A model generated the notes under the pieces. The model had not been told where the DNA came from. It did not search any database and saw nothing but the letters and a program-made list of their open reading frames with translations. A program made the position numbers and the translations under genes. Shown piece by piece: positions 15,524 through 24,300 of a DNA stretch of 59,809 nucleotides (the first letter of the stretch is position 1; each line of letters starts with the position of its first letter). The DNA lies in IMG/VR virus record IMGVR_UViG_3300039307_000389, positions 1-59,809 of that record, one strand, 5' to 3'. The DNA is from a virus.

Positions 15524-15853
15524 ATGCAGAAGAAGATGACGGCCGAAATACCGGCAGAGCTGCACTTGCGCGTTGCCACACGCGCCAAAGAGCGCGGCGT
15601 CCGTATCGATGCCATCGTTGAAGAGGCTCTGCTGTTGTATTTCCGAACACCGGCCAAGGATATTGCCAAGCTCTCCGGGCCGATGGCCGGCCTTCCAAGC
15701 GCAGACAGGAAGCGGGTAGAGGCGTATATCGAGTTACTGAAATCCAAAGATCCGGATCTCAAGCTCGCCGCCTCGCGGCGCATCGGACGCCTACTGGTAA
15801 TGGCCCGCGAGAGTATCGAGATCGACTACCGCCGTCCCAGGAATTCCAAGTAG
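15524..15853 (+). CDS. Ribbon-helix-helix transcriptional regulator
   Basis: About 109 residues. MTAEIPAELHLRVATRAKER followed by GVRIDAIVEEALLLYF is a ribbon-helix-helix fold (a beta strand for the DNA groove and two helices). The C-terminal half is a helical extension. It lies behind the promoter with the embedded inverted repeat and opposite the early operon, the position of a phage repressor or Cro-like switch. The ATG overlaps a GAGGGAG run with short spacing; the ATG four codons later is possible. Confidence 0.7.
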   Translation: MQKKMTAEIPAELHLRVATRAKERGVRIDAIVEEALLLYFRTPAKDIAKLSGPMAGLPSADRKRVEAYIELLKSKDPDLKLAASRRIGRLLVMARESIEIDYRRPRNSK

Positions 15854-15870
15854 GCCGGTACGCATGGGAA

Positions 15871-16110
15871 GTGTGGGAAGTGCTAACTATCTCACAACAA
15901 GAGCTTCGGATGCTATTCCGGGGCCTCTTGACGGCCGGCGGGGGCCGACTTAAACCACGGGCGTTCAGAGCGCTGGCCAAGGTCCTCTGCGGGGCCACCG
16001 TAGAGCCCGGCCGCTTCGAGGCAATCGTTACGCGCGGCCGTCCGGCGATCACGATTAAGAAGCGCTATGGAAGGAGCGCGATTCTTGCGCGCTGGAGCCT
16101 GGCCAGGTAA
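15871..16110 (+). CDS. Unknown small protein downstream of regulator
   Basis: Seventy-nine residues from a GTG, basic, with ISQQELRMLFRGLLTAGGGR and a C-terminal RYGRSAILARWSL. It follows the regulator by 17 bases and would share its transcript. No recognised family; another GTG three codons in is possible. The upstream DNA has a tandem GGGAAGTG repeat, which may act as the ribosome site. Confidence 0.45.
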   Translation: MWEVLTISQQELRMLFRGLLTAGGGRLKPRAFRALAKVLCGATVEPGRFEAIVTRGRPAITIKKRYGRSAILARWSLAR

Positions 16111-16118
16111 ACCGGGCA

Positions 16119-16154
16119 GCGGGAGGCGGAGGCTTTTCGCCTCCATTCTCCCGC
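16119..16154 (+). terminator. Nested stem-loop after the regulator operon
   Basis: GCGGGAG (16119-16125) pairs with CTCCCGC (16148-16154) and inside it GGAGGC pairs with GCCTCC. It lies nine bases after the stop of the small gene, where a terminator is expected. There is no T-run after it on the plus strand, so it is not a classical intrinsic terminator. The rest of the 158-base gap before the lipoprotein shows no other clear element. Confidence 0.4.
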
Positions 16155-16268
16155 CAAAATAAACATGAGAATAATTCCGCACGGTCGCCACTTTATTCTA
16201 ATGGCCCTACAAATAGGGATTGTCCTAGGACGTACCGGAACTACGCCGTCGCGTGTTAGCGTGTAGCC

Positions 16269-16754
16269 ATGCGCGAACCGAAAGCCGCCCTCGGGTTGCT
16301 CGCCGTCCTCCTTTCCGCTTGTAACGGCGTTCCCCCGGCCGTCCATTCCAACGAACAGGCCAATTCCTCCGCTTCGCCCGAGGCCCCGGTTCCACCGAAG
16401 ACGCCGTGCCCGGTCAATCTCATCCACCCGAGGATGGTTCACAACCTGGAGATGGACGTTTACGCAACGATAGTCAACGTCTCCACCGTGGACATTACGG
16501 CTATCGCTTTCGGGGCCGCCCACACCGATAAGTTCGGCGATATGTGGGAGCCCTACAAAACGGATCTGACGAGCGAGGATACGATCAAGAAGGGGCGCTC
16601 ACTGGCAATGCACTGGGAAGTCCTGATGGAAACCCCCACGGGCATCAAGAACTCCACGCCCGGCAGTTCCGAGTTGTTCGTTAATAAGGTGGCGCTGTCC
16701 GATGGGCGCGTGCTGCACATCGGCGACCTGGACGGTTGCAGCTTCAAGTTCTAG
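16269..16754 (+). CDS. Lipoprotein, probable lysogenic conversion gene
   Basis: 161 residues. The N-terminus MREPKAALGLLAVLLSACNG is a lipoprotein signal with lipobox LSAC, so the mature protein is lipid-anchored at C18. A disordered Ser/Pro-rich linker (22-45) precedes a beta-rich domain (VHNLEMDVYATIVNVSTVDI). It is on the opposite strand to the late genes and alone, as is usual for moron genes that alter the envelope of a lysogen, for example against superinfection. This role is inferred. Confidence 0.7.
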   Translation: MREPKAALGLLAVLLSACNGVPPAVHSNEQANSSASPEAPVPPKTPCPVNLIHPRMVHNLEMDVYATIVNVSTVDITAIAFGAAHTDKFGDMWEPYKTDLTSEDTIKKGRSLAMHWEVLMETPTGIKNSTPGSSELFVNKVALSDGRVLHIGDLDGCSFKF

Positions 16755-16758
16755 GACC

Positions 16759-17223
16759 TCACGGAAGCAAGATCGCGTGAATGAGGTCCACCGCTTCATC
16801 GAGTGACTCCACGATGAACGGCACAGTAGCCCGAACGATGGCGTGATCGTGGAGGTTCCCAGGCTCCATTACGGCCACCATCGGCCGGCGCGCGGAGTCC
16901 GCCCAGCCGATCTCGATGCACGTCCCAACACTCACCCGCCCGGCTCCGAGGAAGTTGAATAGGACCACATCCGCCCGCTGGCAGTCGAAGCGATCGCGCG
17001 AAGTGATTCCTTGCGGAGTGCTGAGGGGATGCCCGTGGTATCCCAGCGATTCGAGCTTGCTTTGGACGGCCGCCAGGTAGTGCTTGCACCGCAACGGAGA
17101 GAGCCCCACGACGGGAGGCTTCAGGCGTTCCTGCACGTACGCGCGCCAGTCGTTAGCGCCGTCGAAGGTCAGGCCCGTGATTGGCCCGGCCAGATAAACC
17201 GTTCGTTCTGCCGGCGAGTTCAT
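16759..17223 (-). CDS. Nucleoside 2-deoxyribosyltransferase family protein
   Basis: 154 residues. VYLAGPITGL is the family's N-terminal nucleotide-binding strand-loop, and ADVVLFNFLGAGRVSVGTCI with EIGWADSARRPMVAV contains the catalytic-type glutamate and the G-T-x-x-E pattern. These enzymes exchange bases on deoxyribose or cleave nucleotides. It overlaps the stop of the MazZ-like gene (ATGA), so the pair probably acts on the same nucleotide pool. It ends the leftward late operon, facing the lipoprotein gene only four bases away. Confidence 0.8.
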   Translation of the reverse strand: MNSPAERTVYLAGPITGLTFDGANDWRAYVQERLKPPVVGLSPLRCKHYLAAVQSKLESLGYHGHPLSTPQGITSRDRFDCQRADVVLFNFLGAGRVSVGTCIEIGWADSARRPMVAVMEPGNLHDHAIVRATVPFIVESLDEAVDLIHAILLP

Positions 17224-17633
17224 GGATTCTCCTTCGGGGCCTTCGTGGACATATCGTCCAACTCCGGGTGCAGATCCTCGTGATGCATGATGCAGCAGAG
17301 GTTCCAGACCGCCTGCGCCAGGTGATCTTCGTTCGGGTTGACATCGGCGGGCAAGCGATCCAAAGGAATGCCCTCGCGCTTGAACAATGAGATCATCTGA
17401 AAGTCATTCAGATGGCGCTGCGCTGAGTCCGCGAACCGCGATAGCGGCGAGCCCTTCTCCCAGTTCCGCGCCTGATACTTGACGGCGCCTTTCTCGTACA
17501 CCAGGGCGAGTCGGCGGAGCGCCACAGGCGTGATAAGCTCGAACCGCCCCTTTCCTTCTCTGGTGTCTCGCACCATGCCGGACCCGAAGGATTCACGCTT
17601 CCCGCTGTCCGCTACGATGAAATCTTCCTTCAA
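17220..17633 (-). CDS. MazZ-like dATP/dGTP pyrophosphohydrolase (DUF5664)
   Basis: 137 residues. Characteristic blocks are FGSGMVRDTREGKGRFELI, ALVYEKGAVKYQARNWEKG, RFADSAQRHLNDF and EDHLAQAVWNLCCIMHHE, the DUF5664 signature now linked to MazZ-type enzymes that remove pyrophosphate from dGTP or dATP. In Z-genome phages MazZ feeds 2-aminoadenine synthesis, but PurZ and DatZ are not visible here, so a general nucleotide-pool role is safer. The TTG start has GGAGG five bases upstream and a TTGA overlap with the preceding stop. Confidence 0.8.
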   Translation of the reverse strand: MKEDFIVADSGKRESFGSGMVRDTREGKGRFELITPVALRRLALVYEKGAVKYQARNWEKGSPLSRFADSAQRHLNDFQMISLFKREGIPLDRLPADVNPNEDHLAQAVWNLCCIMHHEDLHPELDDMSTKAPKENP

Positions 17634-17902
17634 GGCTTCCTCCGTTTCCGTGCGACCGGGAAGGCCTTCTCGACCGCCATGTCCCGCCGCTCGATGATTG
17701 ATACCTTCGGAATATTCAGCCGCCATCTTCCAGGCCGCGTGTCATCCGCCTGATGCTCCATGCCGATCAAGACCGCTTCATCGTTCTCGGCGAGCAGGAA
17801 TCCCACCTCGCAGAGTTCCGACAGCTCGGGTACGGCGGGCCGCAGGGCATCCACGGCCTCCACCGAACACGCATCACGCCAGCGCACGAACGTGAGCGTC
17901 AT
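17630..17902 (-). CDS. Unknown 90-residue protein
   Basis: Starts MTLTFVRWRDACSVEAVDAL, a short beta-alpha protein with GFLLAENDEAVLIG and a basic C-terminus (VARKRRKP). ATG overlaps the metallophosphoesterase stop by one base (TGATG), and its stop overlaps the TTG of the MazZ-like gene, so all three are coupled. Family not recognised. Confidence 0.7.
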   Translation of the reverse strand: MTLTFVRWRDACSVEAVDALRPAVPELSELCEVGFLLAENDEAVLIGMEHQADDTRPGRWRLNIPKVSIIERRDMAVEKAFPVARKRRKP

Positions 17903-19041
17903 CAGAACCTCCGCGCCTTTCCCGCGTAGAATCCGCGGTCGTAGAACGGCAGCCACTCCACCTTGAATCGGTTGACCGTTCCATCCGGAGCCTGATTGAA
18001 CTCCATAATGGAGCCGCCCACGTGCGCCTGGATTTTGTTCTTGCGCATGAAGATAGACTGATCGCACGTGCATCCGGTCTGCACCGTGAAGACTTCGCGG
18101 TAGTAATTGAAGTCGAACTTGTGGTAGTGCCCGGCCGCGATGATGCACGGCTTCTCGCCCCCCTGGAAGCTCTCGACCATCTTCTGCATCGAGTAGCTGA
18201 GTGCGTAAGCCGAACCCCCGCCGGGGTGCATCACGCGCATGATTCGCGATCCGCCCTCCGCCTTCAGTTCGATATCCGCCTCAACGTAGCCGAGGTAAAC
18301 CAGATCCTCCCGGCCGGCGGCGCGCGCCCGAAGTTCGGCGTACTTCCCGATCTCGACTTGCTCGCGCTGCTGATACCAGCCCTCGTGATCGTCACCGGCC
18401 ACGTAGCGGGTAACGATGCCCTTGCGCTGGGGGTAGTTCTTGATCCAGTAGTCGAGTTGCCGGTCCATCCCGTAGACGTTGATGTCGTACTTGTTGAACC
18501 GCGCTTCCCCCTCGATCCAGTTCCCGGCGTTGTAGACCTCGGTGATGCCCTCCGCCTCGTAGAGATCGTAAAGGGCGTGAAGCACGTCCAAGCGCTCGTG
18601 CTTGCTGCCGAGGTGGTTGTCCGAGGTCACACCGAAGCGCCTCAGCCTGGACCGATATTCCGAGATGTCGTGAACGATCCTGACCGCGTTCCCCGGCTTC
18701 ACGTCTCCGCTGATATCGCATACGCCATCGGTTCGGACGCTCACGTTATGCCCGGCATCCCGAAGCGCCTCGATGGCATCCTGGATAGCCCGCTCGCTCT
18801 TGTTGAGCGCTTCGGAAATCATGCGAACCGTGGCGCGCCCCCGCGACTTCTTCAACGCCGCCAGCAGTTCCTCACCGAGGTTTTCATCCGCGATTTCCAC
18901 CGGGGCCGGCTGTCTTCGCTTGGCCTCCAGCTTCCGGCCGCACTCAAACGAGCACGTTTCGTTACGGGCCGGGTAGGTCTTCTCTTTCTTACAACCGGGA
19001 CACTTCCGCGTCTCCAGTCGGTGCTGACTGCTGTGCGCCAT
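17902..19041 (-). CDS. Metallophosphoesterase with zinc ribbon and helix-turn-helix
   Basis: 379 residues. The N-terminus (CPGCKKEK...CSFECG) is a zinc ribbon, residues 60-105 a winged helix (GRATVRMISEALNKSERAIQ), and the rest a calcineurin-like phosphoesterase: TSDNHLGS (D-x-H), EVYNAGNWIEG (the GN motif, with W replacing the usual D/H neighbour), AGDDHEG (GDDH) and AAGHYHKFD (GHxH). It resembles SbcD/Mre11-type phosphoesterases fused to DNA-binding domains and may process DNA or a nucleotide. It lies among nucleotide-metabolism genes. Confidence 0.8.
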   Translation of the reverse strand: MAHSSQHRLETRKCPGCKKEKTYPARNETCSFECGRKLEAKRRQPAPVEIADENLGEELLAALKKSRGRATVRMISEALNKSERAIQDAIEALRDAGHNVSVRTDGVCDISGDVKPGNAVRIVHDISEYRSRLRRFGVTSDNHLGSKHERLDVLHALYDLYEAEGITEVYNAGNWIEGEARFNKYDINVYGMDRQLDYWIKNYPQRKGIVTRYVAGDDHEGWYQQREQVEIGKYAELRARAAGREDLVYLGYVEADIELKAEGGSRIMRVMHPGGGSAYALSYSMQKMVESFQGGEKPCIIAAGHYHKFDFNYYREVFTVQTGCTCDQSIFMRKNKIQAHVGGSIMEFNQAPDGTVNRFKVEWLPFYDRGFYAGKARRF

Positions 19042-19371
19042 TTATCCCATCCCCTCTACCGATTGTTCGATCTTGATGAGGCGGTCTTCCGTCGCCGTGT
19101 GTACCGCCCGGCATACGTCCTTCTTGACGTAGGCTCCGTTCACGCGCACGAAGAATGCGTTGGCGCCTTCCGCGATGGACGCGCGCACTTCCGCGCGCAG
19201 TGTTGCCATGTCGGAACGGAAGAGCGCCACGTCCCCCCTTACTTCGGTTCGCAGGGTTTCATTCTCAGCGCGGAGCGTGGAGACTTCTCCCTTGAGGCCC
19301 CATGCGATAAGCCCCGCGATCCCGCTGGCCAGGATGGAAATCCCGGCTGCTACCAACGGTGCGATGTCCAT
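19042..19371 (-). CDS. Membrane-anchored coiled-coil protein of lysis region
   Basis: 109 residues: one transmembrane helix (PLVAAGISILASGIAGLIAW, 5-25), then a heptad-rich coiled coil with TLRAENETLRTEV repeats, and a conserved-looking FFVRVNGAYVKKDVC. It lies next to the M23 endolysin. A holin accessory or spanin-like role is possible but unproved. Confidence 0.65.
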   Translation of the reverse strand: MDIAPLVAAGISILASGIAGLIAWGLKGEVSTLRAENETLRTEVRGDVALFRSDMATLRAEVRASIAEGANAFFVRVNGAYVKKDVCRAVHTATEDRLIKIEQSVEGMG

Positions 19372-19386
19372 ATTTGTCCTGAAGTC

Positions 19387-19456
19387 TGATACGGTGAGTT
19401 TCGGGCGGCGCCCGCGTATCAGTGAGTGATGCGCGGAGGGGCGTTTCAGCGCCCCT
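19387..19456 (-). terminator. Two strong stem-loops after the endolysin gene
   Basis: First, AGGGGCG (19437-19443) pairs with CGCCCCT (19450-19456) around a six-base loop, directly after the endolysin stop. Second, TGATACG (19387-19393) pairs with CGTATCA (19415-19421) and encloses CGGGC/GCCCG. There is no T-run, so they may slow transcription or protect mRNA ends between the lysis genes rather than fully terminate. Confidence 0.45.
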
Positions 19457-19462
19457 GCCGCC

Positions 19463-19945
19463 CTACGTCGCTTCTACTGCCAACTCGGCTGCGTCGAGCG
19501 GCCCCGTTGGGTCCATCAGATCCGCGCGCCGCATGAACGGTGTCCGGGTCCTGTCCGTGAGGGGGCCGCCGGACTCGCCGGCCGTCAATCCATGGAACAT
19601 CTCGAAGTGGAGCATCGACTGGGCTACCGACTTCATCTTGCCGACATACGCGATCACCTGGCCGGCCTTTACCGGAGATCCCACTTTGATCCCTTCGGCC
19701 GCACGCGATATTTCGCCGTAGCGGACGATGCCACTGAGGTGTTGCACCTCCAGGGCGTACACAACGTCATAAAAAAGGTACGGCCCGCGAATGACGGTGC
19801 CATCCTCCACCGCGAGAACTTCCGTCTCAGCCGGCGCGTACAGATCGCATCCGGCGTGCTTGCGGGTGTCGCCCCGCGGAGAACCGAACGAGCGGGGCCG
19901 CTCGTGGTAGCTCGCGGCGGGACGTTTCCGAAGAGGGAAGAGCAT
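19463..19945 (-). CDS. M23-type peptidoglycan endopeptidase (endolysin)
   Basis: 160 residues with a LytM/M23 fold: KHAGCDLYAP gives the HxxxD zinc ligands, TEVLAVEDGTVIRG and GIVRYGEISRAAEG are the beta core, and SMLHFEMFHG is the last zinc ligand segment. In most members the last motif is HLHFE; here the first histidine is a methionine, a variant also seen in some phage M23 enzymes. It cleaves peptide crosslinks at the end of infection. The small membrane gene just upstream is the natural holin candidate. Confidence 0.85.
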   Translation of the reverse strand: MLFPLRKRPAASYHERPRSFGSPRGDTRKHAGCDLYAPAETEVLAVEDGTVIRGPYLFYDVVYALEVQHLSGIVRYGEISRAAEGIKVGSPVKAGQVIAYVGKMKSVAQSMLHFEMFHGLTAGESGGPLTDRTRTPFMRRADLMDPTGPLDAAELAVEAT

Positions 19946-19948
19946 GGG

Positions 19949-20122
19949 CTATTCCTTCGGCGCGGGCGAGCCGCGATACATCAGATAGCCCACCACCGCG
20001 AGCAGCAGAGCCACGCCGATCTTGACGCACTCTCCGTGCGGAACGCTTTCCCATCGAACCTGATTGAGCAGCATCAGTCCGGCGGCCCCGCCGGCGATGC
20101 TTGTAGTAACGTCTTTATTCAT
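19949..20122 (-). CDS. 57-residue small membrane protein, holin candidate
   Basis: Product begins MNKDVTTSIAGGAAGLMLL and has a membrane helix near the end (KIGVALLLAVVGYLMYR). GAGG lies five bases before the ATG. It ends three bases before the endolysin start, the typical holin-endolysin arrangement. The single or weakly double membrane topology and charged tail fit a small holin; no sequence family is recognised. Confidence 0.6.
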   Translation of the reverse strand: MNKDVTTSIAGGAAGLMLLNQVRWESVPHGECVKIGVALLLAVVGYLMYRGSPAPKE

Positions 20123-20133
20123 GGTTGCCTCGC

Positions 20134-20153
20134 GGGGCGGGAGTTCCCGCCCC
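20134..20153. terminator. Near-perfect palindromic stem upstream of holin candidate
   Basis: GGGGCGGGA (20134-20142) faces TCCCGCCCC (20145-20153) across two bases, a nine-base palindrome. It sits in the leader of the holin candidate and after the next gene's stop on the same transcript, so it could modulate lysis timing. No T-run follows. Confidence 0.4.
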
Positions 20154-20169
20154 TCTCGTTGCGGCTTGA

Positions 20170-20526
20170 CTAGGCCGCCTTCGTGGTAGGGACCGGAGCC
20201 ACCGCCGCCTTCACCGACGGAAGAACCGCCTTGATGTCCGCGACCAGCGCCGCATCGAGCGTTACACTCAGCCCGCCGGCATTGGCCGCCGTCCCCGCGT
20301 CTTCGATCACCTTGATAACGGTCCCCAGAACGGCGAACGCCGCCCGCTCCACGTTGACCGCGTTCGGGTCCACCAGCCCGGTAATCGCCTCGACGGTCGA
20401 TTCATCGGCCGCCGCTTTCTTCAGGATCGGCAGAACGCTGGTGGTAACGAACTTCGCCGCGGCAACGATATCCTGTGCCGCTTTCGCGAAGGCGTGCTCC
20501 GCCGTCGTAATCAGATTCAAACTCAT
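20170..20526 (-). CDS. Alanine/valine-rich phage protein
   Basis: 118 residues, mainly helical, of low complexity (EHAFAKAAQDIVAAAKFVTT, KAAADESTVEAITGLV). No motif recognised. It lies in the lysis region between the holin candidate and a membrane-anchored coiled-coil protein. Homologues in phages are small uncharacterised structural or lysis proteins; I cannot assign it further. Confidence 0.6.
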   Translation of the reverse strand: MSLNLITTAEHAFAKAAQDIVAAAKFVTTSVLPILKKAAADESTVEAITGLVDPNAVNVERAAFAVLGTVIKVIEDAGTAANAGGLSVTLDAALVADIKAVLPSVKAAVAPVPTTKAA

Positions 20527-20569
20527 ATCGTTTTTGCTCTTTCTGCCTGGAAGCGCCAGGCGCGGTTAC

Positions 20570-21358
20570 TTACTTCCCAACTTTCCCGGTGACGGCGAGC
20601 GTGGTCGCTATACTCACTCCGAGCTGAGCGACCGGAGGCGCGACCGCCAACCCGATCCTTGCCCACGTCGGCAGAGGCTTTGTAGCCTTCGCGAAGTTTG
20701 CCATCACCTGAGCCGTACTCTCGGACGCCCGCGCGCTCCCATCGGAGGCTCGCTTCACGTCCGCGATCACGCTCGGAATCGCCCCCCGGAAGTCGTGTGT
20801 CGTCGCCGATACGTCAACCGCCGCGTTCTCGAAGGCCCTTGACATTCCCTGGAACCGATTGAAGACGCAATCCGGGTTTCCGCCTATCGGAGTGCCGTCC
20901 GCATCGACGTAGGCGCAATCCGTGAACTGCGGTAGCGCGTCATCGACGTGCGCCGTGATGCTATTCACATGCCCGGCAGCCGCCGCCGCGCTTGTCAGCA
21001 CGGGTTGAAGGTCCGCCCGCAGTTGATCTACCGTCCCGAGCGCCGCATCCACGCGCGTCAGGGAATCGCCCACGCGCCGGTCAACCGCCGCCCGCGTCTG
21101 ATCCACCTGTGCGAACACGTTGGACTGAAGCGCCGTCAGTTGGCTCGAAGCATCCTTCCGAGCCGCATCCACCTGTCCCATGAGGTCCCGGCGCGTTGCC
21201 TGAACTTCCTGAATGAGCGCCGATTGCGCGGCCTGTACCTGTCCCGGTACGGCGGAAATGACGGCCGTCGCCGCGCGGATACAGAGCATTCCGTACACTA
21301 CCGACGCGATCAGCACCGCCAGGAGTGCGCAGACAAGGATATTGCGTAGGTGTTTCAT
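20570..21358 (-). CDS. Membrane-anchored coiled-coil protein
   Basis: 262 residues. An N-terminal membrane helix (ILVCALLAVLIASVVYGMLC) is followed by long coiled coil (ALIQEVQATRRDLMGQVDAA), then a short cysteine pair, and a second hydrophobic segment at the C-terminus (AVAPPVAQLGVSIATTLAV). The layout suggests a protein that spans from the inner membrane, perhaps part of the lysis or membrane-penetration machinery. Not recognised. Confidence 0.6.
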   Translation of the reverse strand: MKHLRNILVCALLAVLIASVVYGMLCIRAATAVISAVPGQVQAAQSALIQEVQATRRDLMGQVDAARKDASSQLTALQSNVFAQVDQTRAAVDRRVGDSLTRVDAALGTVDQLRADLQPVLTSAAAAAGHVNSITAHVDDALPQFTDCAYVDADGTPIGGNPDCVFNRFQGMSRAFENAAVDVSATTHDFRGAIPSVIADVKRASDGSARASESTAQVMANFAKATKPLPTWARIGLAVAPPVAQLGVSIATTLAVTGKVGK

Positions 21359-21373
21359 TGCGTTTTCTTTTCC

Positions 21374-24300
21374 TTAGTAGATGAAGGATCTGTCGTCGGT
21401 TACCGGCAACGGAACCGGCCATCCGAACAGACAAAGGTGGTCATACGCCCAGAGCTTTATCAGGGGCAATCCGAGCCGGTTGGCGTTCACGAACTCGCGG
21501 AGCCAGGGCCACGTTCCGTAGTACAACCCCATGAGGTAGCGGCAATGGGACTTATCCCACGTCAGTTCCGACCAAGGATACTTCGCGCAGCGGAGCGCCT
21601 GATCCAGGTTGTGATTGATCCCCGGATATTGGTATCCCTCGATCAGAAACGTATCGAAGCCCGATCCCGAGCGGGCCGTCCATTGCGACGGCAGGTTGAT
21701 GTACCGCAGCAATTGAGCCGTGTCCGGGTCGTTAACGTCCATCGGCCAGAGCACCTCGAATACCGCCGAGGGAAACTGTGACAGCACGTAAGCCTGAATC
21801 GCCGCCACGTAGTTATAGAGCCGAGTCCGCAGGAAGTCCGCGTCCGCCTGGTGCGCTATTGGATCATCGTTCGGCGTCATGAACGTGTACAACGTCGGCC
21901 GCGCCGCCAATGTGTCCGCGTCCCGAAAGGCCATACCCGAAGAGTTGGCCTGAAACCACCAGCCGACCTCTCCGAATTGCAGTCTGGGAGTAAGGCCCGC
22001 CGCGGCCATCAGCGCCGCAACCCCGGCGTAAGCCTGACCCATATAGGTCTGTGGACCCGCGCTGAATGCCACCTGAGAGCTGTTGAGCGAACTGAACCCT
22101 GTCGCGGTCTGAACCGGAGTTCCATCGGGAAACCGCTGAACCCACACGGCGCCGCCGCCCGGATTGTCAGGAGGCAGCACTAACTCTTGAGAGAAGGACG
22201 AAACCGCGCTCATTCCGTTCGCGTGTAGCAATCCAAAGAAGTCTGCGTTCCAGTCGCGAAACGCGCGGTTGAGCACGGGCGTTTGCGTCGGGTCGATGTT
22301 CCAAGTAACCCCGTAGGAACCGCCCTGCATGTCACCCGCTACCGTCGCCGCGCCGCTTCCGGTGTTCGATCCGGGAAGCGCGGTGTACACATGAAACTGC
22401 CACACCGAACCCCAGGAGTGAGACTTGATCGTGAGTACCGGGCCGGAGGCCGAAGCCCACACGCCATCGAAAATCGCGTTGATGAAGTTGGCGAAGTGCT
22501 GGGCGATGGAGGTATTGCTATCCTGCCCCGCGAACACCGTCTTTCCGACTGCCGACGCGCCGATATGGAGCCAGCACACGTCGTTGTTGTTCCACGTCCC
22601 GGAGAACGTCACCGTGCATTGCGGGTAGGATGCATTCGAGGCGACAGACTGCTTCCACCAGAACACCCCGCAGTAATGATCGATCTCCCCGAGCAGCCCG
22701 AGCTTCTGAATGTTCCAGAGCAACCTCTCGGGTGACAGCTTGTATGTGTTATCGGTATCGTAGTCCGTCGCGACCCCTACGGCCGTCGTCGTGGCGGCCG
22801 GACTCGGAACCTCGGACTTGACCGCGCACTCCAAGAAATCGAAGTAGAAATACCAGCCCGCGCTCGAAGCGTTCTTACTCCCCGAGAGAGTAATCACAAC
22901 CGTGTGTTGCCCTGGCGCAACGCCCGAGAACAGCAAGCGCCGCGTCTGTGACGTGCTGGCCTGCGGATAGTAGGCGTCAAGCGTTACCGGGGAACCGCCG
23001 TCCAGCGTGGCTGTAACGATTCCGCAGTTGGTGTCGAGCCGCGTCCCGACATAGATATCATGCGTGGATTGGCAGTGCGTCTGAATAGTGACGCTCGCGC
23101 CGGCCGATGCCGCCCGGATCGCTTGCCCCATACTCCAGAAGGCGAAAGCCCCGTTCACTGGATCGTTTCCCGGAGCCGGCTCCCAATACCCGGAGGTTGT
23201 CACCCAGGTGCTATCCTCCTCGATGCGAACCGATCCGGGCCCGGCCACTTTCAGCGCGCGTGCGCTCGCGGGGCTGCTGGTAACTGCCCAATTCGTGACG
23301 GTGAGTTGCCACTCCGTAGGCGCATACACCAGGCCCGCCGGAAGGGCCGGCGCAATGGTCCACCAGACCTTATCGACATTGCTCCAGCCGAGCGCCCCGA
23401 AGTCGATGCGCACGTGCCAGGACACGTTATCCGAAGAGCCGCCCGCCAGTTTCCAGTTGGACGCCGTGAAATGCAGACGCGCCCCGCCGTTGTTGTCTGT
23501 CTGATAGAAGGCGACAGAGTTCCCATCCGCGCCGGGCGCGGCGGTGACCACGAGATTATTGCCGGATACTGAAGCGCTCAGGGAAACTGGCCCATTTGCT
23601 CCCCAGTTAACGCCGTTGATCTGCCCCGCGATGCTATTTAGAATCGTCGCGGCGCTTGTTCCGCCCGTCAGCGAGTCTGCTCCCGAACCGTCCGAACTGG
23701 ACACAGAGATCGGCCCGGCTATTCCGGCCTTCAGGGTTATGAAGATTTCGTTTCCGTATGTCCCGCCCGTGCTCGCCGTGCAATTCGGATCTGAGGCGTT
23801 AATCTGCCCCGCGATATCGTTCGCGATATCCCCGCTCCCGAGCGCCGCCTCGATGCAAGAATACGTGGCCGATCCGATGGTGACCGAATGGACGTAGGCC
23901 GCGTTACCCTGCCACCACATCGCCTGATCCGTGGTGGTATGCCCTGCGCTGATCGCCGGGCTAGAGAAGGATAGGTTCTGATACCAGAGCGTCACCTTAT
24001 CGGTAGTGGTTGGACTGCTCAGGTTCAGAGCGTAAGTGGCCGATGCTCCCGTGCGCCCGGTCGTGTTGCACGTCACCGTGATACCGGAAGTTCCGAACCA
24101 CTTTGCGTCGTGGTAGTCGAGCCCGGCGATGCGATACGCGAGGACGTTCCAATCCGTCCACGCGCTCTTGATGGACTCCCAGGACTGAATACCCTGCCAG
24201 GTGACATCGAAATCAAGCACAAGCCCAGAGAGGTCCCCGTCCGGCAGGTAGGAGAACGACGGATGGCCGAATGGATCGTCTTTTTGAAACAGAACCAGCA

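Noticed and set aside
17220-17633. Evidence for a Z-genome (2-aminoadenine) phage
   Set aside because: Only the MazZ-like gene was seen. No PurZ (adenylosuccinate synthetase-like) or DatZ (HD-type dATPase) is present in the window.
18022-19389. A 455-codon plus-strand ORF opposite the metallophosphoesterase
   Set aside because: It is antisense to a protein with all phosphoesterase motifs; its composition (many Val, His, Arg) is typical of antisense frames in GC-rich DNA.
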